Shown here: positions 9,682 to 19,164 of the stretch, one piece after another
Position numbering within the stretch: the stretch's first letter is position 1
Layout of the letters: each line of letters opens with the position of its first letter
Assembly (NCBI GenBank): GCA_021849295.1
Contig: JAJZTA010000001.1
Span: 1 to 64,000 of the forward strand
Direction: 5' to 3'
DNA: 64,000 bases
Origin: Pseudomonadota bacterium
GTDB taxonomy: Bacteria > Pseudomonadota > Alphaproteobacteria > Micavibrionales > UBA2020
Notes under the pieces: generated by a model
What the model was told of the DNA's origin: nothing
Seen by the model: the letters and a program-made list of their open reading frames with translations, nothing else
The model's database searches: none
Translations under genes and position numbers: made by a program

Positions 9682-10104
9682 CTATTTGCCGAGAAGCTCG
9701 CTTGCCGGCGCGGGTATGGCGCCTTGTGGTATCGGTGTCATTTCCGACGATGATTGCGTTGCGGCGTGATGTTTGAACAGGGCCGTTTTGTGTCCGCCGC
9801 CTGTCAGGACGATGGCATAGCTGAGCAACAGGGCGTAGCAGAGGACGAGGATAACCCGCGTGGCCTTGAGGCCGAATGTCGATTTGGCGTCCGGCGGGTC
9901 GTTGGTGAAAGACCAGATTTGCGCGATGAGCCAGCCGATGATCGTCCAGCCGAGCAGCAGATTGAGGATAAAAACGCCCGCGGCGTGCGTATGGCGTCTG
10001 AGAACGGCCACGACGGTCGGCAGGAAGTACGAGAAGGCGACGCCGTAAAAGGCGAAGTGGATCGCGATGGGGATGTGGCGTGGATCGATGGGTGGGGTGT
10101 GCAT
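9682..10104 (-). CDS. small membrane protein resembling the superinfection-immunity (T4 Imm-like) family
   Basis: FLPTVVAVLRRHTHAAGVFILNLLLGWTIIGWLIAQIWSF pattern. Confidence 0.6.
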   Translation of the reverse strand: MHTPPIDPRHIPIAIHFAFYGVAFSYFLPTVVAVLRRHTHAAGVFILNLLLGWTIIGWLIAQIWSFTNDPPDAKSTFGLKATRVILVLCYALLLSYAIVLTGGGHKTALFKHHAATQSSSEMTPIPQGAIPAPASELLGK

Positions 10105-10116
10105 ATGCAGGCTCCT

Positions 10117-11310
10117 TTATTTCTTTCCTGTTGATTTGTCCAGTGGCGGTATGGGCCGCGCCGCGGGGCCGGTGACGGTCTCCTGTATGGCCCTGATGAC
10201 GTCGTCAAACCGCGGCGTGGGAATTTTCTGATTGGCGATCAGTTCGTTGGTATAATGAACGAGCGCGCCCGCCGCTTCGGCATGGTAGGCGCGGCGGCCG
10301 AGGTTGTTCAGCGGATACCAGAGCGTCCGGTCCTCGCCGCGCAGCCACAGGAAAGACGCTGGCGCAAGCACGCCGCCTTCCTCGCGCGCGCGGTTGAGGC
10401 AGCGGAGCAGCGCCGTCGTCTCGTAGGCGTGCTGGTCGGCGTATTTTCTCAAGGCGCCGCCGAGTTTCGGATCATTGATGATCTTGTGAATCTGGCTCTT
10501 TATTCTGGAGGGCAGGCGCAGGCCTTTTTCCGGCGACCAGTGCTGTGCGAGATTGCCGAGGAGCTCCTCAGAATCATTGCGCTTGCGTGCATGGCGCAAG
10601 GCAAAAGCGGCATAAAGCGCCTGTGCGTGTATGGGCAGCTTTTGGGGGCCTTGCCAGCGGTTGCCAAGTTGCTTGTGCAACGCCTGATAGGTCTGATTGG
10701 CGTCGATCTGCTTGTTTTGCACCTGAATTTCATGAAACGCGACCCATTCTTCCGGCGCGAGCGCTTCGGCGAACAAGGGGAGTTTGGCAGGAACCGCCCC
10801 GCCTACGACACGGTAGGGAAGCTTGCTGGGGTTGAATTTGACGAAGGGCGCGATCGCGGGGAAAGAGATGGATTGCTCCTTGATCAGGCCTTCGAGATTC
10901 AGATTGCGATGGTATTTCGTGTTGGGGCCGGAGATCATGGCCCAAACCGCCATAAGCCCCATAATAATGGCGAAGGGCAGGCGCAGCACCGGCACGACGA
11001 TATAAGTGGAGGCTTTAAGTTCGGGGATGCCGATCTGGCTGATATCGGCCTGCGTAAAAAATTCGCGCCACTGCGTCATGGATTGCAGCCCCGGATGCTC
11101 CGGAACGGCGTTTGGCGGGATCACTGTCATATAGTCGTTGCCGACGATAAGCTTTGCGATCCACATTTCGCCGACGCGTATCCAGCGCAGCGCATCGCTC
11201 AACTGGGTATGAAAATAGTACCAGATGAGCCAGCTGATCCCGATCGTCAGTCCGATGACGATGGTCGCCATGATAAATTCTTCATGAGGACTTTTTTGCT
11301 GACCCGACAA
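10117..11310 (-). CDS. DotM/IcmP (TrbA)-like secretion apparatus protein
   Basis: N-terminal TM segments followed by soluble domain; position beside the DotL-like ATPase; RALYAAFALRHARKR / FLWLRGEDRTLWYPLNNLGRRAYHAEAAGALVHY. Confidence 0.75.
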   Translation of the reverse strand: MSGQQKSPHEEFIMATIVIGLTIGISWLIWYYFHTQLSDALRWIRVGEMWIAKLIVGNDYMTVIPPNAVPEHPGLQSMTQWREFFTQADISQIGIPELKASTYIVVPVLRLPFAIIMGLMAVWAMISGPNTKYHRNLNLEGLIKEQSISFPAIAPFVKFNPSKLPYRVVGGAVPAKLPLFAEALAPEEWVAFHEIQVQNKQIDANQTYQALHKQLGNRWQGPQKLPIHAQALYAAFALRHARKRNDSEELLGNLAQHWSPEKGLRLPSRIKSQIHKIINDPKLGGALRKYADQHAYETTALLRCLNRAREEGGVLAPASFLWLRGEDRTLWYPLNNLGRRAYHAEAAGALVHYTNELIANQKIPTPRFDDVIRAIQETVTGPAARPIPPLDKSTGKK

Positions 11311-11534
11311 GTTTCACCCCTGAAAAACGAACAATAGAATCCGTTACGCAGATCCCGTAAACCCTAATGATTAGATGATAGCATAAGCGGGACTAAAAAT
11401 AGCAGCCCTTCAAGGAAAAAAACGTTGTTTTCAGCGGACTTCAAAGGTTTTTGTTGAACTCTCGGCTTATTTAAGGTAATTCTTCCGGAGACAGAGGGTT
11501 TATGCACGTCCGCAAAAGCCTCTCTTTTCCAAAA

Positions 11535-11609
11535 GCCACCTTAGCACAGCGGTAGTGCAGCGGTTTTGTAAACCGAAGGTCGGGAGTTCAAATCTCTCAG
11601 GTGGCACCA
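11535..11609 (+). tRNA. tRNA-Thr (anticodon TGT)
   Basis: GCCACCT...AGGTGGC acceptor, anticodon loop TTTGTAA, T-arm GGGAGTTCAAATCTCTC, encoded CCA. Confidence 0.96.
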
Positions 11610-11631
11610 TTTTCTGAAAATAAAAACGGAC

Positions 11632-14600
11632 TCAGGCGCTTTTCTTTTTGGCGGGCAGATCATGCTTGAAGGTAATGCGCGCGAACAGGGCGGGCATGAC
11701 AAGCAGCACCAGAGGCATCTGGACGATGAGGCCGGAGATGATGGCGACGGCAAGCGGTTGCTGCATGGCCGAGCCTTGCCCGATGTTCAAAGCCAGCGGT
11801 AGAAGCGCGAGAATGGCGGCGAGGGTGGTCATGGCAATGGGGCGGAAACGGCTCGTGCCGGCTTTCGCCAACGCTGCGTCTTTATGCAGGCCTTTTTTGA
11901 GTTGTTCGTAATATTCGGAGAAGTAGAAGATCGCGACCTCCGTCACAATGCCGACGATCATCGTCATGCCCATCATCGAGGAGATGTTCAGTTCGATGCC
12001 GGTGATCCATAGCCCTATAAACACGGCGGACATGGCGATCAGCGGCATGAGAATGATCGATATGGCGACGGAAAACCGCTCGTAGAGAAACAGCAACACC
12101 AGAAATACTAGCGCAAAAGCGGCGGCCAGCACGGTCATCAGCCCGCGGAAGGCGATTTGCTGCTGTTCGTAGAGCCCGCCGAGCTTGTAATACATGTTGT
12201 GCGGCAGAAGGCCGGGGCGGTTGAGGACTGTCTTGACGTCTTTGAGGGTCGAACCCAGGTCGCGTCCCTCGATCCGCGCGGTGACGGCGACGACGGGCTT
12301 GAGGTTGTCGCGGTCGAGCTCCGGCTGGCCGACGAGCAGGCTGATTTTGGCAATACGTCCCAAGGGGACGCGATGTCCGTCGGGTGCATAAATCGGCAGT
12401 CTGCGCAAGTCGTTGGGCGTGGCGCGTTCCGCTTTGGGAATCCATGCGCGCACGCCGATGATGTTCTCGCCCTTCTGCACGCGTGTGGTGACGTCGCCGG
12501 AAAGATAATTGTTCAGTTGCGCTGTGACGGCGGCCGGATCTAGCTTTTCGAGCGCGGCCTTGGTGCGGTCGATGTGGATGTCGAGTGCGTTGCCCGCCAG
12601 AACAACACCGTTGTTGACGTCGACGATACCGCGCACGCCGCTGATCGCCTGCGCGATTTTCGGCGCTTCGGCCTGCAACGCCGTGTAATTATCGCCGAAA
12701 AGCTTGATCTCGACAGGCTGCGGCACGTCGGTCAGGTCGCCGATCACGTCTTCCATCAGTTGCGCGAGGTCGATTTGCAGGCCGGGTACGCGCGTTTCGA
12801 TTTTTCTGCGCACCTCCGCCATGACATCTTCGATGTTGCGGCGCGGCGGAGGTTTCAGGCGCACGAAAAAGTCGCCGGTATTGGGCTCGGTCAGACCGCC
12901 GCCGAGCTGCGCGCCGGTGCGGCGGGAATAGGTCATGACTTCGGGCGTGTGTTTGAGAATGTCGCCGACCTGTTCCAGCAGGGCGTTGGTGTCTTTGAGC
13001 GACGTTCCGGGCGGCGAGACGTAGTCGATGATAAACCCGCCTTCGTCCATCGAAGGCATGAAGCCGCTGCCGACGTGCAGATAGGCGAAACCGCCTATGC
13101 CGAGAAGCAAGACAACGGGAATCAGCGCCAGCAACGGGCGTTTGACGAAACGTTCAAAAAGGCATCCATAAGTGGAAAGCACGCGTTTGAAAATCGGCCC
13201 GCCTTCCTCGTCCAGCGTGTGATTGCCCGCGAGATGGTCGGCGATCAGCGGAATGGCGAACCACGCGACGAAATAGGAGACGATCAGCGCGCAGGCCATG
13301 GTGAGCGACAGCGCTTTGAAAAACGCGCCGGTTACGCCCGAAAGAAAGGCCAGCGGCAGGAAGATGATGATCGTCGAGGCGGAAGAGCCGGTCAGTGGGG
13401 GCAGGAACTCGCGGATGGAGCGGCGGACGTTTTCGTGCCGCCTGGCCTTGTCGTTGCCGATGTGCCGCACGATCTGCTCGATCATGACGATCGCATCGTC
13501 GACGATCAGCCCGATCGCCGCCGCCATGCCGCCCAGCGTCATGATGTTGAAGCTCATGCCTAGAACGTAGAGCAGCAAAACGGTCGCCGACAAAACGGCG
13601 GGCACGGCGATGACCGCCGTCAGCGTGATCATGGCGTCGCCGAGGAACATGTAAAGCACCAGCGCGGCGAGGCCGATGCCGATGAAAATGGCGTCGCGTA
13701 CGCTGTGGGCGGACTGGACGACGAGCAAAGCCTGATCGTACCAGTTTTTGATCTGCACGCCTTGCGGGATCTTGTCGCGGAATCCGGCGAGCGCCTTGCC
13801 CACGTCCTGCACGACCTTCACCGTGTTGCCGCTCGGTTGCTGGAACACCTGAAGAATGACGGCGGGCTGGCCGTCTTCGTCGATGATCGTGGTTTGCGGA
13901 ACGATGCTCTTTTTGACCGTCGCGACGTCGTCCAGCTCGATGATGCCGTCCTTGCCGCTCCGGATGATGGTGTGGCGGATGGCGTCGATGGATTCGATAT
14001 GCGTGTCGGAGATGGCAAGCAGCATCTTGTGCTGGTCTTTCACGCGCCCGACGACCTGCAGGATGTTGGAGGAGGAGAGAGCCTGTGCCACGTCATCGAA
14101 GCTCAGATGATAGCTGACCAGCAGGTCGGGATGAATATTGACGCGGTATTCCCGCTTCGCGCCGCCCTGCACGCTGACCGAGGCGACCCCCGGCACGGCC
14201 GAGAGCAAGGGCACCAGCTCGTGCAGGGCGATGTTGCGCAAGGTCACCTGACCGACGGTTTTCGAGATCAGGCTATAGGAGGTTACAGGATAAAGCGCGA
14301 CCGGCGTCATGCGCCGCACCTCGAAGGTCGTGCCTTTGGGGAGCGAAGGCAAAACGCGGGAAAGCGCGGATTCGACTTGCAGCGTCTTGCGGTCCATGTC
14401 GTCGCCCCAGTCGAAGTTGAGATCGATCTGGGCGCTGCCGCGCGAGGTGGTGGAGCGCTCTTCGCGCAGGCCGGGCACGATCTTCACCGCTGTTTCGACG
14501 GGGCGGGTGATCTCGTTGACGACGCGCTGGGTCGGCCTGTCGCCCGCGTCGAGCGAGATGGAGACGCGCGGAAAATCGATGTGCGGGAACAGCGCGACCG

Positions 14601-14697
14601 GCACGCTGAAAATGCAAAAGATACCCGCCAGCGTCGCCGCGGCGAGCAAAAAAAGGATAGACCGGCGATGCGATGCCGCCCAGTGTGCGAGCGTCAT
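11632..14697 (-). CDS. RND efflux transporter permease
   Basis: 1021 aa; GLIVDDAIVMIE, multiple TM helices, full-length RND architecture. Confidence 0.95.
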   Translation of the reverse strand: MTLAHWAASHRRSILFLLAAATLAGIFCIFSVPVALFPHIDFPRVSISLDAGDRPTQRVVNEITRPVETAVKIVPGLREERSTTSRGSAQIDLNFDWGDDMDRKTLQVESALSRVLPSLPKGTTFEVRRMTPVALYPVTSYSLISKTVGQVTLRNIALHELVPLLSAVPGVASVSVQGGAKREYRVNIHPDLLVSYHLSFDDVAQALSSSNILQVVGRVKDQHKMLLAISDTHIESIDAIRHTIIRSGKDGIIELDDVATVKKSIVPQTTIIDEDGQPAVILQVFQQPSGNTVKVVQDVGKALAGFRDKIPQGVQIKNWYDQALLVVQSAHSVRDAIFIGIGLAALVLYMFLGDAMITLTAVIAVPAVLSATVLLLYVLGMSFNIMTLGGMAAAIGLIVDDAIVMIEQIVRHIGNDKARRHENVRRSIREFLPPLTGSSASTIIIFLPLAFLSGVTGAFFKALSLTMACALIVSYFVAWFAIPLIADHLAGNHTLDEEGGPIFKRVLSTYGCLFERFVKRPLLALIPVVLLLGIGGFAYLHVGSGFMPSMDEGGFIIDYVSPPGTSLKDTNALLEQVGDILKHTPEVMTYSRRTGAQLGGGLTEPNTGDFFVRLKPPPRRNIEDVMAEVRRKIETRVPGLQIDLAQLMEDVIGDLTDVPQPVEIKLFGDNYTALQAEAPKIAQAISGVRGIVDVNNGVVLAGNALDIHIDRTKAALEKLDPAAVTAQLNNYLSGDVTTRVQKGENIIGVRAWIPKAERATPNDLRRLPIYAPDGHRVPLGRIAKISLLVGQPELDRDNLKPVVAVTARIEGRDLGSTLKDVKTVLNRPGLLPHNMYYKLGGLYEQQQIAFRGLMTVLAAAFALVFLVLLFLYERFSVAISIILMPLIAMSAVFIGLWITGIELNISSMMGMTMIVGIVTEVAIFYFSEYYEQLKKGLHKDAALAKAGTSRFRPIAMTTLAAILALLPLALNIGQGSAMQQPLAVAIISGLIVQMPLVLLVMPALFARITFKHDLPAKKKSA

Positions 14698-15764
14698 TAT
14701 TGCGTATCCTCAGTGGTTCTGACGGCATCGCCGTCGTTAAGAGCCGCGTTGCCGGAGGTCACGACGGGCGTTCCGGCTGTTATGGCGTTTTTCAGCACGG
14801 CGTCCTTGTCGTTGTCGAAGGCGACTTTGACGTATTGTTTATGCGCCGTTCCGTCTTGCACGGTGAAGAGATAGGCGCCGCCCGCGTCCTCCATCAGCGC
14901 CGCATGCGGCACGATCGCGCCCGTGTAGGCGTCAAGCGCGATTTTTCCTTTCAGCATCATGCCGAGCACAAGACCGTCGGTCGCGGGCGCGTCGATCTGC
15001 ACCAGCGCGTTGACGAGGTGCGTCGCGGGGTCGGTCATGCCGAGGACGTCGCTGATTTTCGCGTTGATGGCAACGGCGGGGTCGAGCGGTGCGCTCAAAT
15101 GGACTGCGGTGCCGGATCGAACGCGGGGTGCGACGTCCGGCTCGAGCCCGAGCGCGACGACCAGCGCGTCCTTGTTGCCGATGGTCAGCAGAACGGCGTT
15201 GGTTTGCAAATGCGCCCCCGCCACCGCCATGACCGCCGTCACGATGCCGTCGAACGGCGAGCGGAGCGTCTTGTTTTGCTGGTTGACGCCGGTTTTTTGC
15301 ATTTGTTTGTAATTGGCTTCCGCGTCGGCGAGCGCTTTTTCGGCGGCGGCGACCTGATCGTGCGTGGCGAGCTGCTCTTTCAGAAGGCGTTTTTGCCGGG
15401 CGAGGTCGTTTCTCGCGAACTTGACGGCGGCCACGGCCTGATCGTATTGCGCGGTCGCGCCCGGAGAATTTTCGATTTCCACCAACGGGTCGCCCGCCTT
15501 GATGACCTGCCCCGGGCGGACGAAAACGTTGGCGATGATGCCTTCGTGCGGCATGGAGACGGTGTGTGTGCGGTCGGGGTCGGGCTGCACCGTGCCGTAG
15601 GCGGTGACGACCTGTTGCAGCGTGCCGGTGCGCACGGGCGCGGTTTGCACCAGCGCCGTGGCGTTTTGCGCGGGCGTGGGCGCGTCGTCGTCCGCATGCG
15701 CGATGTGTGCAAAAGAAAAACCGGCGATCAGGACGAGAGAAAGGGCGAGGCGGTTAAAACGCAT
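14697..15764 (-). CDS. efflux RND periplasmic adaptor (membrane fusion protein)
   Basis: Signal peptide MRFNRLALSLVLIAGFSFAHIAHA, lipoyl/hairpin pattern VRPGQVIKAGDPLVEIENSP, LRSPFDGIV. Confidence 0.92.
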   Translation of the reverse strand: MRFNRLALSLVLIAGFSFAHIAHADDDAPTPAQNATALVQTAPVRTGTLQQVVTAYGTVQPDPDRTHTVSMPHEGIIANVFVRPGQVIKAGDPLVEIENSPGATAQYDQAVAAVKFARNDLARQKRLLKEQLATHDQVAAAEKALADAEANYKQMQKTGVNQQNKTLRSPFDGIVTAVMAVAGAHLQTNAVLLTIGNKDALVVALGLEPDVAPRVRSGTAVHLSAPLDPAVAINAKISDVLGMTDPATHLVNALVQIDAPATDGLVLGMMLKGKIALDAYTGAIVPHAALMEDAGGAYLFTVQDGTAHKQYVKVAFDNDKDAVLKNAITAGTPVVTSGNAALNDGDAVRTTEDTQ

Positions 15765-17127
15765 GGGATTTTTTCCTTTCCTGATTGCGGCCCGCGATGT
15801 AATCGGGCGGCCAGGCGAGCAGCGTGTCGAGAGCAATGCGGCTGGTCCACAAGGCCTGCCGCAGGTCGAGATATTCCATCTTCTTTTTCAGGAGGCCGCT
15901 CTCGACGGCGACATAGGTTTGTGCCGGAAAGTCACCTGCCCTGTAGGCGTTGGTCGCGCGTTTGGCGAGGGAGACGAGACGCGGAATGGCCTTTTGCACG
16001 TCTTTGATCTGGCGGTTGATAAGTTGCGTCTGCCGCCAGAGGGTGAGAGCGTCGGAATGCGCCTGATCCAGCCGCGCCTGATATTGCGCGCGAAGTTCGG
16101 CACGGGTCGCTTTCGCGACAGCGATCTGTCCGCGGCTGCCGTTGAAGATCGGCAGGCCTAGCGACACGGCAGGGCCGATGCTGTGTACGCCGCTGGTATC
16201 GCGGGCGGCGTTGAAGCCGATGGAAATGTCGGGGAACTGCTCCAGCACGGCCTTGTAAAGCGTTTCTTCCTGACTGGCGTAGGCCGTCTGCAGGGCAATC
16301 AGGTCGGGCCGGTGACGCGGCAGCAGCGCCAGCGCGGCATAGACGTCGTCGTCCGTAGGCATCGCCGGGTTGCCGAGACGTTGCAGCGGCACGTCGATAT
16401 CCGACGAGAGATCAAGCAGCGCGTCGAGTTTATGATTGATGTCGAGCAGGGCGCGCTGCTGCGTGTCGCGCTGGCCGCGCGCGTCCATCAGCGCGACCAG
16501 CGCCGAGCCCGCCTGATCGAGCGTCGCGTCGCCGGCTTTGAGTGCCTTTTGCGCGTGTTTCGATTGTATGGCGTAGAGATTGACGGTGTTTTGCAGTAGC
16601 TTCAGCCTTTCCATGGCGAAATATTTCTCGGCGTAAAGGCTGCGCGCCTGCTGGATGGTTTGCCATTCCTGCCAGAGGATATTCATGTTCAGGCTGGCCT
16701 GACGGTCGTGGGCGATGGCCACGGCGGTCGAACGGGTGAAAAACGAGCGCAGGTCGAGCGTTAGCCCGGCGCCGTAGCCGTTCATGTAGCCCGCCGTGGT
16801 CGGATGGTCGAGATTGGCGGAAAGCTGCGGGTCCGGCAGCAGTCCGGCGGCAAAGGCTTCGGCTGCAGCCACGGTACGCTTACTCCGTTCCACTTTCAGG
16901 TCTGGATTGCGCAGGACCGCTAGTGTCGCCGTTTCCGTCATGTCGAGACCGTATCCAAGTTTAACCGTGTGCTCAGGAATATTTTGCACGTCACTGATTT
17001 TACTCATGATCTGTGGTGTTAAACTACTGGCGAGGTCGGCTTGTTCAGGCAGCGGCAAGGCTTTGTACGCCGCGCATCCGGACAGTAATCCCATTGACAT
17101 GATTGCGATGATGAAACGCGCTTTCAA
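15754..17127 (-). CDS. TolC-like outer membrane efflux lipoprotein
   Basis: Lipobox GLLSGCAAY; duplicated OEP pattern; operon with RND genes. Confidence 0.92.
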   Translation of the reverse strand: MKARFIIAIMSMGLLSGCAAYKALPLPEQADLASSLTPQIMSKISDVQNIPEHTVKLGYGLDMTETATLAVLRNPDLKVERSKRTVAAAEAFAAGLLPDPQLSANLDHPTTAGYMNGYGAGLTLDLRSFFTRSTAVAIAHDRQASLNMNILWQEWQTIQQARSLYAEKYFAMERLKLLQNTVNLYAIQSKHAQKALKAGDATLDQAGSALVALMDARGQRDTQQRALLDINHKLDALLDLSSDIDVPLQRLGNPAMPTDDDVYAALALLPRHRPDLIALQTAYASQEETLYKAVLEQFPDISIGFNAARDTSGVHSIGPAVSLGLPIFNGSRGQIAVAKATRAELRAQYQARLDQAHSDALTLWRQTQLINRQIKDVQKAIPRLVSLAKRATNAYRAGDFPAQTYVAVESGLLKKKMEYLDLRQALWTSRIALDTLLAWPPDYIAGRNQERKKSHAF

Positions 17128-17296
17128 AATTTTCTCCGGTAACCTTTTTTAGGGGCAGCTTTCTGAATGGCCCCGGTAGGCCAAGCTTGCACGCAAGTGT
17201 ACACATTTACAGGATAAAAGACCTAACTTACAAAAGACTTAAGAGAATTTTTTAATTTTCGGCAGGGCGTTGGCATAAGCCCATATTCCGTGATAA

Positions 17297-17324
17297 TTGT
17301 GTGATAATGTATATTATGGAAAAT
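17297..17324 (+). other. dif-like XerC/XerD site, left element boundary
   Basis: TTGTGTGATAA-TGTATA-TTATGGAAAAT; compare E. coli dif GGTGCGCATAA-TGTATA-TTATGTTAAAT. Confidence 0.85.
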
Positions 17325-17436
17325 AATGGATATACCATCGTATTTATTTATTCAATGAAAACAAAATATTATTCTTTGTATTTAATAATATGTGTCAAGG
17401 GTAGTCCATTGGATAATAACACATTTTTTAAGGGGT

Positions 17437-17925
17437 ATGCCAATGACAACAGGACTGGAGAACGTTCCGGGCTTCATGCTCGACAGGGCTATAAATGCGC
17501 TTGAAGCGGCAAGAGATAAAATAGACCACGAGATTTCCCAGCTCCGCACCGAAAAAAACGGCCGCGACTGGAAGCGCCGCAAGCGCCGCCAAACCGAGCG
17601 CATAACACGCGACTTGATCGAGCGCGGCATGACCGACGAAAATCAGGCAAGAATTTGGCTTATGGAGAATGGTCATAGCTGGAAATATGCTGGAGAAATA
17701 CTTTCCGCAATGCAGACGCGAATTGAGGCCGAAAAAAAGGCCGCCCGCGAGGTCGAAATTTTTCGGCGCTGGAACATAGGTAAAGAGAAAAAGACCGCAC
17801 TGGCGCGAGAATTTGGCCTCTCGCGCTCGTCGATAGAGCGTATATGCAGAAAATACGCCGAGAGCGACGGTTTGAAGGCGATTTTCGCGGCCGCATATCA
17901 TAAAAAACTACGCCCGTCACCCTAG
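17437..17925 (+). CDS. phage HTH regulator-like protein
   Basis: ATG after AGGGG; C-terminal helix-turn-helix REFGLSRSSIERICRKYAESD. Confidence 0.65.
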   Translation: MPMTTGLENVPGFMLDRAINALEAARDKIDHEISQLRTEKNGRDWKRRKRRQTERITRDLIERGMTDENQARIWLMENGHSWKYAGEILSAMQTRIEAEKKAAREVEIFRRWNIGKEKKTALAREFGLSRSSIERICRKYAESDGLKAIFAAAYHKKLRPSP

Positions 17926-18054
17926 GCATAAAAGTTTTTTCCAAGTTGTTCGCAGCATCGACGTCACCGGCGAGCCGTCCGGCAGCACCGCCGGAACAGC
18001 CGCTGTCTGATTCTCGCCTCGCCAGCCATGAGGAGAGGATCTTCCACTCGTAAT

Positions 18055-18090
18055 AAAAACCCCGCCGGCGGGAAAGTCGGCGGGGTTTCA
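18055..18090 (-). terminator. terminator at end of phage leftward operon
   Basis: AAACCCCGCCG-N10-CGGCGGGGTTT hairpin with T-run on the minus strand. Confidence 0.8.
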
Positions 18091-18112
18091 GGGGTGACGT
18101 TAAGAGGAGCGC

Positions 18113-18232
18113 TTAACGTCGGCGTCTGTGCTTTCTGTGAGCCTTGCGGCCGGCAGCGCGGGCGGCGCTGGAGCCTTTCTTAAATCGTCCGGTCTTGGTG
18201 CGACCGGCGCGGGATTTCTTTTTACGCTTCAT
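18113..18232 (-). CDS. highly basic 39-aa peptide, candidate DNA-condensing core peptide
   Basis: MKRKKKSRAGRTKTGRFKKGSSAARAAGRKAHRKHRRRR; 20/39 K or R; AAGGAAA upstream; start overlaps upstream stop (ATGA). Confidence 0.7.
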   Translation of the reverse strand: MKRKKKSRAGRTKTGRFKKGSSAARAAGRKAHRKHRRRR

Positions 18233-18456
18233 GGCGTGTTTCCTTTCTCGGGTAGAAAAATAGCCGCCAGCGTGCCGAGCAAGCCGAGGCTGAGGGTGAT
18301 GGGGTTGGTGGCCCCCGCGATAACGCCGGCCACCGTCGCCGCGCCGTGTAGGACGGTTGCTGCGTCGCTGCCGTGCAGGAGCGCCGCGCCGGCGGCAAGG
18401 CCGGCATAGGTTGACGGTTCAGACAGTCTTTTGCCGATGGTGCCGAAAAAGCTCAT
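18229..18456 (-). CDS. small phage membrane protein (holin-like or virion membrane)
   Basis: MSFFGTIGKRLSEPSTYAGLAAGAALLHG...VIAGATNPITLSLGLLGTLAAIFLPEKGNTP. Confidence 0.65.
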   Translation of the reverse strand: MSFFGTIGKRLSEPSTYAGLAAGAALLHGSDAATVLHGAATVAGVIAGATNPITLSLGLLGTLAAIFLPEKGNTP

Positions 18457-18601
18457 GGCGTTCCTCTCTTTCTTCTTCAAGGCGCGTAACGCGCGGTTCT
18501 ATGTTCTGGACGATGGTTGTGAGACGGGAGAGCTGCCACAAGATGCCGAACAGGATGCCTGTGTCTCCCCAGCTATGCGCCATGTGCAGCACGTCGGTCA
18601 T
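18419..18601 (-). CDS. small phage membrane/coiled-coil protein
   Basis: 60-aa ORF, hydrophobic segment then charged coiled-coil; start overlaps preceding stop. Confidence 0.5.
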   Translation of the reverse strand: MTDVLHMAHSWGDTGILFGILWQLSRLTTIVQNIEPRVTRLEEEREERHELFRHHRQKTV

Positions 18602-19155
18602 GGGCCATACTCCACGTTATTGAGCGCGATCTCGTATTTGACGAGATAGGGCTGGTCAGGGTTGGCCGGGCCGGCGTTGTAGGATTGCACGATAAAATCG
18701 TCAGTGTGGAACGTGCCCGCATAGGTGCGCAGCCATGCGAGATACGCGCAGCCGAAATACATGCTGACGGCTGGATCGAGCAAGGTCTGTTTCGTCGGTG
18801 GCCCGTACGCTTTAAAACCCATGTCGTACATCTGCGTGGCCGTGCTGACAAGCGTTTGCATGATGCCGACGCTCTCGCGGCCGCCGGTCTCCTGTCTGAT
18901 AGCATTTGTGGCGATGCCAGCTGCGGGGTTGTTGATATCCCCGCTCTCGACAAGCGCGATTGAAACGGCCATTGTAGGGCTGATCGTATTTAAGCCGTTC
19001 TGATTGATAGTCGCCGCAGCAAGGCTCTCGACCTGTGCAATGCTCATGCGCGTCGGCCCGGTCGACGATGCTGCAGAGGCCGGCGTGGCGAACTGTTCCA
19101 CTAGAACAGCGATTAGAATTGCGGCGATCGTTGCGAAAATTCCATCTATGCCCAT
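18598..19155 (-). CDS. lytic transglycosylase-like virion muramidase
   Basis: N-terminal TM; SPTMAVSIALVESGD...NAIRQETGGRESVGIMQTLVSTATQM and YNAGPANP: SLT-type signature. Confidence 0.75.
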   Translation of the reverse strand: MGIDGIFATIAAILIAVLVEQFATPASAASSTGPTRMSIAQVESLAAATINQNGLNTISPTMAVSIALVESGDINNPAAGIATNAIRQETGGRESVGIMQTLVSTATQMYDMGFKAYGPPTKQTLLDPAVSMYFGCAYLAWLRTYAGTFHTDDFIVQSYNAGPANPDQPYLVKYEIALNNVEYGP

Positions 19156-19164
19156 TTTTTCTCC

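Noticed and set aside
11535-11609. tRNA-Thr as an integration site
   Set aside because: No integrase or duplicated tRNA 3' end noticed nearby.
13705-16007. Long plus-strand ORFs across the RND efflux operon
   Set aside because: Antisense to clear RND permease and adaptor genes; composition typical of shadow ORFs.
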